From positions 1 to 64,000 of the forward strand of contig NZ_JAHDTF010000029.1 of the NCBI RefSeq assembly GCF_018531465.1: 64,000 bases of DNA, read 5' to 3'. Position numbers and translations under genes: made by a program. This DNA comes from Sphaerisporangium fuscum. GTDB taxonomy: Bacteria > Actinomycetota > Actinomycetes > Streptosporangiales > Streptosporangiaceae. Under the pieces are notes generated by a model, which saw only the letters and a list, made by a program, of their open reading frames with translations, searched no databases and was not told the DNA's origin. This document shows positions 1 to 8,100 of this stretch, one piece after another. The stretch's first letter is position 1. Each line of letters starts with the position of its first letter.

Positions 1-119
1 CTGGATCACCCGCTGGAAGGCCGCCCTGAACGCCTTCGCCATCACCTTCGAAGGCCGCCTGACCCCGACCACCCGATAACGAATCGAGATCGAGAAACAC
101 CGTTTTCTAGACAGTCCCG
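1..119 (+). mobile_element. 3' end of an IS256 (Mutator)-type insertion sequence, truncated by the window edge
   Basis: Reading from base 2, an open frame runs to a TAA at 77-79 and encodes 25 residues containing WKAALNAFAITFEGRL, the kind of C-terminus I know from IS256/Mutator-type transposases. The TAA is followed by GAAACACCG at 95-103 and TAGACAGTCCC at 109-119, which looks like the right terminal inverted repeat of such an element. The left part lies outside the window, so intactness cannot be judged. It lies only about 70 bp from a second, decayed IS element. The family call is from memory of the C-terminal motif. Confidence 0.6.
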
Positions 120-187
120 ATGAGCCAGAATTCATGAACATGCACAGCGTCGGAATCCCCACGATCATGGCTTTGAGGAGCCACGGT

Positions 188-1188
188 GATTCCGGACAGC
201 CGCCTTATGGCGTAGCCTACGCGGCTGCTTGGGATGAAAGGGACTCGTTGAGCACGTCAAGGAGTGGCCGGTAGCCGAGCGCCGAGTGCAGGCGCCGCCG
301 GCTGCAGAACCTTCGATGTAGCGAATGACCTGCCGTTTCGCCTTGGCCCGACTGGTGAAGCCGAAGCGGTGGTGCCATTCGTTCTTGATCGTGCTGAAGG
401 ACGACTCTGCCATCGCGTTGTCGTAGTAAACACCGGTGCGGCCGACCGAGCGGCGGATGCGCCGGCCGGTCAGAAACCGGCCGAACTCATTTGAGGTGTG
501 ATTCGAGCCGCGGTCGGAGTGGAAGACGGCACCGGGCTGGACGAGGCCGGTGCCGGCTCCCATCCGGATTGTGTCCTTGATCAGCTTGGTGCGGTAGTGG
601 TCGGCCATGGCTCAGCCGAGGACCGCAGGGCGGCGTGCGCCCGCCGGTGGCCGTAGGTCTCGTGCGAGTCGGCGAAGACCTCCGTGACCAGCTGAGTGAG
701 CAGCGCGCGGCGTTGGGCGGTGGCCGAGGCCGTCCGCTCGCGCCACTTGTAGTAGCCCGAGCGGGACACGTTCGGCCAGGCGCGATCTTGACGATCGCGT
801 GGTGGGCCTTCTCCGCATCGATCAGCTCGTGCGTGGCGAGCGTCATCGACTCTCGGCCGCGAAGAAGGCGGCTGCTTTTTCAAGAACGCCAGCTTCTCGC
901 GCAGTTCGGCGTTCTCCCGCTCCAACTCCCAGATCCGCACCCGCTCCGGACCGGAAGCCGACTGCTGCTCGTCTTGGCCGTGGATGATCCGATACCTGTT
1001 CACCTAGACTGCCCAGGGTGCCGGCGTTGATCCCACACTTGCGGCCACCGATGCGCCCGCGCGATCGCCGTCCAGGACCATGCGGACGGCTTCTTCCTTG
1101 AACTCGGTCGAGAACTGCCTGCGACGCCTCGTCATGTACCTACTTCCTCCAGACTGCTGTCAGCTTGTATAGCTGACTGTCCGGAATC
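188..1188 (-). mobile_element. decayed IS3-family element with matching 12-bp inverted ends
   Basis: GATTCCGGACAG at 188-199 is matched exactly in inverted orientation by CTGTCCGGAATC at 1177-1188, delimiting an element of about 1.0 kb. The minus strand inside encodes recognisable IS3 OrfA and OrfB pieces in several frames. Intact IS3-group elements of this type are usually around 1.2-1.3 kb, which fits a deletion in the middle of orfB. Target-site duplications were not identified. Together with the IS256 tail it marks the left flank of the biosynthetic region. Confidence 0.75.
218..1135 (-). pseudogene. IS3 transposase OrfA/OrfB, frameshifted and internally deleted
   Basis: OrfA starts at the ATG at 1135 (MTRRRRQFSTEFKEEAV, the IS3 helix-turn-helix start), then shifts frame near 1040 and again near 1005, where VNRYRIIHG and the leucine-zipper-like ELERENAELREKLAFLKK follow in another frame. 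OrfB pieces follow: MTLATHELIDAEKAHHA, then in a different frame SRSGYYKWRER and HETYGHRRAHAALR, then a jump straight to MADHYRTKLIKDTIR and VFHSDRGSNHTSNEF. The segment between, which should hold the first catalytic Asp of the DDE triad, is missing. After YIEG the frame shifts once more to RRRLHSALGYRPLLDVLNE and ends at the TAG at 218-220. The gene cannot make active transposase. Confidence 0.85.
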
Positions 1189-1267
1189 TGCTGGGCACCT
1201 CACTTGACACAGTTCTCGATTCTGCCGCGCGATTCCGTGCCGCCTGCGACTCAAAGGGAATAGAGAA

Positions 1268-1507
1268 ATGCGCATAACGCTCGCCCTCTTCCTCGCTTGC
1301 GCCGGTTGCACGTTCCTCTCTATACCGGCGCAGGCCAGTTTCCCCGACCCGCACCACACGTATCCCACCACGTACTATTCCGACGCCACACGAACCGAAG
1401 TCATCGGCCGATACATCGTCGACCGCCATGGGACGGTCCATGAGGCCGGTAAGCGCAGCGAGTATTCCACGTACAACTCCTACATCTGCGGTCCGGCTGC
1501 GGAGTAA
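1268..1507 (+). CDS. small secreted protein of unknown function
   Basis: A 79-residue protein with a clear Sec signal peptide: MR at the N-terminus, a hydrophobic stretch to about residue 20, and an AQA-S signal peptidase I site near residue 23. The mature part of about 55 residues is rich in Tyr, Thr and His, with TTYYSDATRTEVIGRYIVD and one Cys near the C-terminus. It resembles small exported actinobacterial proteins with a YYSDATRT-type motif (possibly the DUF6289 group), but I do not recognise a function. The ATG is preceded by AAAGGGAA. It is convergent with the SARP regulator and their 3' ends overlap by 28 bp. Confidence 0.7.
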   Translation: MRITLALFLACAGCTFLSIPAQASFPDPHHTYPTTYYSDATRTEVIGRYIVDRHGTVHEAGKRSEYSTYNSYICGPAAE

Positions 1508-4272
1508 CCCGCCGCATCGAGTTTGGCCTGGGTCCGTTCGGCGTCTTTCACGCGATGCTGACGACGGTAGAGGTCCAACGCATGCGCCCAGGCCTGGTAG
1601 GCCTGGGCGTGCTCGCCCGCTGCCTCGTGGGCGTCACCCATCCGGTTCAGGGTGTCTGCTTTCTGGCTGGCGTTTCCCGTGGCGTCGCGAAGCTCCACGG
1701 CGCAGCGGTAGTGCCCAATGGCCTCGTTGTGCCGGCCCATACGGTGACTGATGTACCCCATGCTGTCCAGCGTGGCAGCCTCGCCGTCGAGGTCGTCCTG
1801 CTCGCGGAACAAGGCGAGAGCTTGCTCGCAGTAGACATATGCCTGTTTGTGCTGGTCGAGCTGGGCCAGACACCAGGCCGCCGCATTCAGAGCGTTGGCC
1901 TCCCAGGCCGGGGTGTCGAGTGTCTGAAAGTCCGCCAGAGCCCGGCTACTGTGATGCAGAGCTTGCCGTCGCTCGCCCCACTGCGTAAAGACCCAGCCCA
2001 GCGACTGGTGAACGTGAGCTGCCGACACGGCATCACCGGACTCCTTGAACAGGGATAACGCCTGGTACATATGGCCGAGCACCCCGTCGCGCTCTCCCAC
2101 CATCGCCCTGGAGAACCCCAACCGCCAATGAGCCACCGCGCGGGCGGCGGTGTCCTCCAAACGTTCCGCGGCCTCCAACCCGGCCGCCCACATGCCCGAG
2201 CCGTCCACGAGGCGCACCTGACGCCAGCAGTATGTGTCCAGCGCCCAGGCCAGCTGCAACGTCGCGGTGTCCCAACCCCACGCCGCGGTGAGCCGCTGAA
2301 TGGCCATCAGGCAGACGTACTCGGCGTCGAACCAGGCCAACGCCGCCGCTGTGTCTCGCGGCGGCTCCGGGGCGAGACCGTCTACCGGCAGGTCCAGCCC
2401 GAGGCCCGGCCGATTGGGGTACAGTAGCCGGTCAGCGGCGAAGGCACCGCGGAGGTAGAAGCCGCCCAGGCGGCGCATGGCGACCGTTCGCTCCTCGGCT
2501 GAGATGTCACGCTCTGCCGTTTCCATGGCGCAGAGGCGGACGAGGTCGTGCATGCGGTACCGCTGGGGAACGTACTGGCAGAGCAGGTGCGCGTCTTCCA
2601 GACTACGTAACAGGGAGCGAGCGCGCCCGATCGGCAGGTCGAGCAAAGCGGTGACGGCGAGCAGGCCGATGGTCGGCCCCGGTGCCAGCCCCAGCAACCC
2701 CAAGGCCCTGGCCGCGGAGGGCTCAAGAGAACGGTAGGAGGAGGCGAAGATCGCCCGGATGTCCGTGCCCGGGCCACCGACGTGGAGCGCGTCCAGTCGG
2801 CTGGATTCCTCCCTCAGTTCCTCGGCGAGGAAAGCGAGCGGAAGACCTGGGTGGGTCATCGCGCGCGAGGCCAGAATGCCGAGGGCGAGCGGCAGGCCCG
2901 CACAGTACTCCAGCAGAGCCGTCACGGCGTCGGCCTCCGCAGCCGCCCGGACCTTACCGATCCGAAGGGTGAGCATCCGGCGTGCCGCCCCTGGATCAAG
3001 CACATCCAGAGCGAGAGTCCTGGCGCCGTGCGTGACCGCCAGGTCGGCGAGTCGATTACGGCTCGTGATCAGGACAGTGCAGGCCGGGCTGCCGGGCAGG
3101 ACCGGAATGACATGGGCCGCGTCGCGCGCGTCGTCCAGGACGATGAGCAGGCGCCTGTCGGCGACCAGCGAACGATAAAGGGCGGACTGCGCATCGGGGT
3201 CAGCCGGTATGGCCCCGGGCTCGACCCCCAGCGCCTCGATGAAGCCACGCAGCACAGCCAACGGTTCGGTGTGCTCACCCGCTGCGTCGAAGCCCCGCAG
3301 ATTGGCGAACAGTTGCCCGTCGGGGAACCGGTCGAGATTTGTGTGAGCCCAGTGCAGGGCCAGATAGGTCTTGCCGATCCCGCCCGTGCCGACGAGCGTG
3401 ACCAGCCGATCGGTGTTCTGCTCGTCCATGCGATCGAGCGCGGCCAGCTCGCGCGCCCGGCCCTCGAAATTCACCGGGGCCAGAGGTAGCTGACGCGGTA
3501 TGGGCAACGTGGACACGGTGGTAGGACGCGACGAAACAGGCGTGGAGGACAGCACCTCCAGATGACGGGCCTGCAGTTCAGGGCTGGGGTCGACGCCCAA
3601 TTGCTCGGCCAGCTGGGACCGGACCTGCTCGTACAGCTGGAGTGCTTCGGCCTGGCGCCCGGACCGGTACAGCACCATCATGAGCCGCGCGACCAGTCGC
3701 TCGTCGAACGGATGGGACGAGATCAGGTCACGCAGTTCGGGCAGTAACTCCTCGTGCCGCCCTCGTTTCAACTGGATGTCCTGATACAGCAGGGATGCCC
3801 TGACGCGCTCGTCGTCCAGCTGAGCCCGCGTCGCCTCCGCCCAATCGCCCGACAGACCAGTGAGGGCATCCGCCTGCCACAGGTCGAGCGCCTCGCGCAG
3901 CAGGCGCCCGGCGCGATCATCAGCAACGTCTCGTGCCTGCCTCACCAGGCGGCGAAAGCAGTACAGATCCACCCGTTCAGCGTCGGCCTCGAGCGCGTAT
4001 CCGCCCGTGTGCCGGACCAGCGCGACACCATCCGCGTCCGTGCCCAGGGACTGCAGGATCGTACGGATGCGCGCCAGATAGCTGTTCAGGGTATTGCGGG
4101 CACCGCCGGGCGGGGCTTCGGCCCAGACGCGATAGATCAACTGGTCCGTCGAGACGACCTGACCCACGTCGATCAGTAACGCGGCCAGAACACACTGTTG
4201 CCGCGCCGGGCCGATGTCCACATGCCGAGCACCCACGGTCGCGCCGACAGGGCCGAGCACCTGGAACTCCAT
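1480..4272 (-). CDS. SARP-family regulator with NB-ARC and TPR domains (AfsR-like)
   Basis: A 930-residue pathway-type activator. Residues 1-95 form an OmpR-like winged-helix DNA-binding domain (MEFQVLGPVG, RNTLNSYLARIRTIL), and about 100-245 the bacterial transcriptional activator domain (WQADALTGL, LYRSGRQAEALQLYEQVR). An NB-ARC ATPase follows, with Walker A GTGGIGKT at 295-302 and Walker B LLIVLDDA. The C-terminal third is alpha-helical with several TPR-like repeats (GDAVSAAHVHQSLGWVF, GEAATLDSMGYISHRMGRH). Length matches AfsR/large SARPs. ATG chosen; GGGGGAT lies just upstream inside a 14-bp palindrome. It is the best candidate activator of the adjacent minus-strand operon, transcribed separately after a gap of about 200 bp. 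Confidence 0.93.
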   Translation of the reverse strand: MEFQVLGPVGATVGARHVDIGPARQQCVLAALLIDVGQVVSTDQLIYRVWAEAPPGGARNTLNSYLARIRTILQSLGTDADGVALVRHTGGYALEADAERVDLYCFRRLVRQARDVADDRAGRLLREALDLWQADALTGLSGDWAEATRAQLDDERVRASLLYQDIQLKRGRHEELLPELRDLISSHPFDERLVARLMMVLYRSGRQAEALQLYEQVRSQLAEQLGVDPSPELQARHLEVLSSTPVSSRPTTVSTLPIPRQLPLAPVNFEGRARELAALDRMDEQNTDRLVTLVGTGGIGKTYLALHWAHTNLDRFPDGQLFANLRGFDAAGEHTEPLAVLRGFIEALGVEPGAIPADPDAQSALYRSLVADRRLLIVLDDARDAAHVIPVLPGSPACTVLITSRNRLADLAVTHGARTLALDVLDPGAARRMLTLRIGKVRAAAEADAVTALLEYCAGLPLALGILASRAMTHPGLPLAFLAEELREESSRLDALHVGGPGTDIRAIFASSYRSLEPSAARALGLLGLAPGPTIGLLAVTALLDLPIGRARSLLRSLEDAHLLCQYVPQRYRMHDLVRLCAMETAERDISAEERTVAMRRLGGFYLRGAFAADRLLYPNRPGLGLDLPVDGLAPEPPRDTAAALAWFDAEYVCLMAIQRLTAAWGWDTATLQLAWALDTYCWRQVRLVDGSGMWAAGLEAAERLEDTAARAVAHWRLGFSRAMVGERDGVLGHMYQALSLFKESGDAVSAAHVHQSLGWVFTQWGERRQALHHSSRALADFQTLDTPAWEANALNAAAWCLAQLDQHKQAYVYCEQALALFREQDDLDGEAATLDSMGYISHRMGRHNEAIGHYRCAVELRDATGNASQKADTLNRMGDAHEAAGEHAQAYQAWAHALDLYRRQHRVKDAERTQAKLDAAGYSAAGPQM

Positions 4273-4278
4273 ATGTCA

Positions 4279-4292
4279 TCCCCCATGGGGGA
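4279..4292. promoter_or_regulatory. 14-bp perfect palindrome overlapping the SARP ribosome-binding site
   Basis: TCCCCCATGGGGGA is a perfect palindrome 7 bp upstream of the SARP ATG, and its right arm on the minus strand (GGGGGAT) is the apparent Shine-Dalgarno sequence. It could be an operator or influence initiation in the mRNA; with no loop it is unlikely to fold on itself as a hairpin. Confidence 0.35.
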
Positions 4293-4374
4293 CACCCACA
4301 GGCGTCGCCTGCCCAGCCCGTAAGACGTCCCCCGTGTCGATAGGGCTTAAATGTGATCAAGTAAATCAGACCAG

Positions 4375-4395
4375 ATCTGCTGATTCAGCGCAGAT
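4375..4395 (-). terminator. possible stem-loop downstream of the ten-gene minus operon
   Basis: ATCTGC (4375-4380) and GCAGAT (4390-4395) form a 6-bp stem with a 9-nt loop about 80 bp beyond the nitroreductase stop, followed in the minus direction by moderately T-rich sequence. The core GCTGATTCAGC is itself an odd palindrome, so it could equally be an operator for the SARP gene. The stem is short. Confidence 0.25.
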
Positions 4396-4442
4396 TCATC
4401 AAAGTCAAGACAGGTTCATGGAGGCGTTCGTCACATCTGGGC

Positions 4443-4480
4443 GGCTCACCACTCGCCGGCTCGTTATCGGGCGGCTCACC
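4443..4480. repeat. three GGCTC direct repeats spaced 15 bp
   Basis: GGCTCACC at 4443, GGCTCGTT at 4458 and GGCTCACC at 4473 recur with exact 15-bp spacing, and the first and third share the longer GGGCGGCTCACCA. The last copy overlaps the 3' end of the nitroreductase gene. Regularly spaced direct repeats upstream of a regulator can be protein-binding sites, but this may be chance. Confidence 0.25.
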
Positions 4481-5138
4481 ATCGGTCGAAGTGGAAGACC
4501 TCTCCGAGCGGGATGCGAGCGCCAGGCCGAAAGGTCTCTCCCGTGTAGTACGCAGTCGGGATGAGGGCACCCTGGCGGACGTCGGCAGGTAGGCCGAGCA
4601 ATTCGGCGACTTCGCCTTCGTATGCCAGGTGCAGCGACGTCCAGGCCGTGCCCAGCCCACGGGTGCGGGCGGCCAGCATGTAACTCCACGCCGCCGGCAG
4701 CAGGGATCCCCACAGCCCAGCCTGGTTGCCACCGGGAAGCCCGCCCGGGAGCAGCCGCAGGCATGGGACCACCAACACCGGCACCTCTCCCATGTGCTTC
4801 GCGAGATAGGCGGCACTCTCCGCAACGCGCCAGCGGGCTTTGAGCCGGGCCAGGTCACCCGTGCGCGGTTCGGTTGCGGGGCCGCCGCTCCCGTAGGACT
4901 CCTCGAACGCGCGCCGGTAAAGCTCCCCGATGCGAGCACGGGTCGTCCGATCGGTCACGACGACCCAGTGCCAGCTCTGGCCGTTGCCAGCGTTCGGCGC
5001 CTGCAGGGCGATCTCCAGGCACTCCCGTACGAGTTCGATCGGAACGTCACGGCCGAGGTCCAGTCGCTTTCGCACGGTGCGAGTGGTCGTCAGCAGTTCC
5101 TCTGCATCGAGCCGTTGGTTGATCGTCAATTGCGCCAC
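4476..5138 (-). CDS. nitroreductase-family FMN oxidoreductase
   Basis: A 220-residue protein of the nitroreductase fold: TTTRTVRKRLD near the start (the Arg-containing FMN phosphate loop), ALQAPNAGNGQSWHWVVVTD at about 47-66 (the second flavin-contacting segment), and GLGTAWTSLHLAYEGE and PTAYYTGETFRPGARIPLGEVF toward the C-terminus. Family members use FMN and NAD(P)H for reductions, or as dehydrogenases in azoline and enone chemistry. GTG start, 6 bp after the PKS stop, with GAGGA upstream. As the last gene of the ten-gene operon it probably tailors the polyketide-peptide product. The substrate is unknown. Confidence 0.85.
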   Translation of the reverse strand: MAQLTINQRLDAEELLTTTRTVRKRLDLGRDVPIELVRECLEIALQAPNAGNGQSWHWVVVTDRTTRARIGELYRRAFEESYGSGGPATEPRTGDLARLKARWRVAESAAYLAKHMGEVPVLVVPCLRLLPGGLPGGNQAGLWGSLLPAAWSYMLAARTRGLGTAWTSLHLAYEGEVAELLGLPADVRQGALIPTAYYTGETFRPGARIPLGEVFHFDRW

Positions 5139-5144
5139 CCCGAA

Positions 5145-8100
5145 TCAGTCCTCGGCCAGGACGGCCAGCAGGCCGCCGAAGGTCCTGATCTCCAAGAGAC
5201 GCCCGATGCTCAGCTCGACGCCGAGTTGCGCCCGGATCCTAGCCATCAGCTCTACGGCGCTCAGCGAGTTGCCGCCCGCCTCGAAGAAGTCGTCGTCGTC
5301 GCTCGCCGGCGACGAGCCGACCGACTGGGTCCACAGCTCACGAAGCCGTTCCGGCAGAGCGCCCGCCGCATCGGTCGCCAGGTCAGCTGCGGAACGGGCC
5401 GGCTCGGCGGCGGCGTCCCGCTGCGGCTCTGTCTCCCCTACCACCGCTTCTCGCACCGGCACAGGACCGCCGTCCGGGTGCGGGCTGACCGCCACGGCAT
5501 GCGGGGCGTCACTGGCCAGCAGCGTGAACAGCAGCCGCATCCCCTCCTCGCGATCCAGCCCGGCCTCCAGGCGATCCGGAGTCTCGCGCGGTGCGTCGAG
5601 GCCGTTCGACAGATCGGCCCGGCGCATCGTGAACCCGACGATCCGGGCAAGGATTGTGCCGTCCTCGGTCAGCAGGTCTATATCGCCTGCGATCGTGTCC
5701 TCGCTCATCCGCGTCCGCCGCACGTACGCGTAGAACTCCGCGGGCAGGTCGGCACGCAGAACCATCCGTTCGTACAGGAAGGGAATGAAAGGATCGGTGA
5801 ACTGCGGCCTTATGGCCGCCGTCACCGTGTCGAGCAACGCCGGGTGCAGGCGATGCTCGGAGAGGTCGCCGGCGAAAGCCGAGGAAAGACGCGCATGCAG
5901 GAGCTGCTCGTCACCGGCTTCCCACGTCATGACCACGTTGCGCCACCTGGGCCCGAGGGCGAACGCGCCTCGCGGGCGCCCCCTGGGTGTGACCGCGGTC
6001 TTCGTACCCGCCGCCTCCAGCCTGTCGCGAACGGCGACGAAATCGACTTTCTCGGCCCGCGCCTCGACGCCGCGCACGCGGCCGGTGACGTGGACGACCC
6101 ATGTCGCCCCCGGATTGTCCGACGGCCGGGAGGACACCTCGATGTCATAACCGTCCCCGGACGGCGTGAGCTCCAGCCGCAGCCGACGTGTCCCCTCGTC
6201 GAGGAGCGGCGCCCGGAACAACATCTCCGACAACTCGACCGCCTGGCCCGCCTCCTTCAGCCGATCGCTGAATACAGTGGTAACCATTTCCAGGTAGCCG
6301 GTTCCGGGCAGCAGAGGCCTGCCATCGAGCCTGTGCTCGTCGAGCATCCAGTGCGTGGCCGCAGCGATGTCGTCTTCCCAGACTACGGTCGCCGGGGCAT
6401 CCTGCCGGACCATCCTGGCGATGGCGCCGGGGAGCGCCGCGAGGTCAGGCCCATTGTGATCCACCATGCCCGGGCCCTGCCAGACCGGCCATGCCACGCT
6501 CAGGACATTGCCATTGGCCAGCGAGGTCGTCTCCGCGAAGACGTCCATGAACGCGTTCGCCGCCGCATAGTCGGCGCCGCCGACCAGCCCTTCGAGCGCG
6601 GCCCTGCTGGAGAAGAAGACGGCGAAGTCGAGTGGCGGTCGCCCGGCGAACGCCTCGGCCAGGTTCACCGTGCCCAGCGTCTTCGGGGCGAGCACGGACC
6701 GGGCATCGTCTAGCTCCCGGAAAGCGATCATCCTGTCCCCGGGCACCCCAGCCAGGTGGAAGACCCCGTTGACCGGCCCAAAGCGGGTGGTGGCCGCGTC
6801 AATTGCCGCCCGGAGCGCCGCCGGGTCGGCGACGTCACCGGCGACGGAGAGCACTTCGGCTCCGCACGCACGCAGGTCGGCAACTATCCCGCGGTCCTCG
6901 GCCACGCGGCCCATCAGAACGAGCCGTGGCCGCAGCCCTGTTCCCGCCAGCTTTGTGGCGAGCGTGCGGCCCAGCCCGCCGAAGCCTCCTGTGACGAGGT
7001 AGACCCCCTGCTCCCGCAGCACGTCACGACCTGGGCGCGGCAGCGCCAGTGGACGTTCGATGGGCACCCAGCGGCGTCCACCCCGCAGGGCTACGAGTTC
7101 GGCGGGCGCCGCGACTCGCAGCTCCGCCGCGAGGTCGGCGACCTCCACCCGCTCGCCCACGTCGATCACACCGCCCACCAGCCGCGGCTCTTCCGAGAGC
7201 AGACTGCGCACGAGCCCGTGGATCGTCGCCTTGGCGGAATCGAGGCGGTCGCCTCCGGACACGTCCGCAGAGTAGGCGGTCACGACGGCGAACCGAGGCA
7301 GCGATCCCGCCGGGTAGCGCTGCAGGATCAGCTTCGCCAGCATGAAAGGGCCGGCGAAGGCGGTGTCGAGCTGGCCGGGCAAACTCTCCGCCGTGAGCGG
7401 CCTGAAGGGCTCCGCCGTCATGGCATGCACCACGAGACTGATCGCGACATTCCTGGCGGCGAGAGCGTCCAGCACCCGGGCGAGGTCACCGGGGTGGCGG
7501 ATGGAGAAATCGGCCCCGTGCTCGGCATATCGCGTGCCGGCGTACACCCTGATAACCGAATGTCCGGCCTGCTGGACGGCAAGGAGCACGGTCAGCGCGC
7601 GGTCGTCATTTGGCAATAGCACGAGCGCAGTGCCGCCGCCCGCGACCTCGTCGGGCCTGGCCTGCTGCGTCCACTCAACGACCGTCATGGACGTCCGGGG
7701 CTCGGGCGACCTCCTGGGCGCCGACCGCTGAGGCTCCGGTTCCGCCCAGTGGCGTTCACGTTCGTAGGGATAGCCGGGCAGGATGCATCGCCTCTCAGGA
7801 GGCGTCTGACCGAGTGCTGCCCAGTCGAGCGGCAGGCCACGGGTCCACAGCATCGCGGCGGCCGACAACACGGCGATCATGTCCCCCTCTCCCTGGAGGG
7901 TGCTCACGACGGTGACGTGTCTCTTCCTTACCGAGCCGTGACGGCTGGCCAGCCCACCCAGTGTGGTGCCCGGCCCCACCTCCAGCAGAAGGTGACCGGA
8001 GCCCTCGGACAGCATGGCGTCGAGCGCGTCCCAGAAGCGCACGGGATGAATGAGCTGGCCAGCCCAGAACTCGGGATCCAGCGCCTCATCCGTCACCCGC

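Noticed and set aside
4629..6713. Very long open frame on the plus strand opposite the nitroreductase and PKS genes
   Set aside because: It has no family motifs and lies antisense to genes with clear catalytic motifs; long antisense frames are expected in high-GC DNA.
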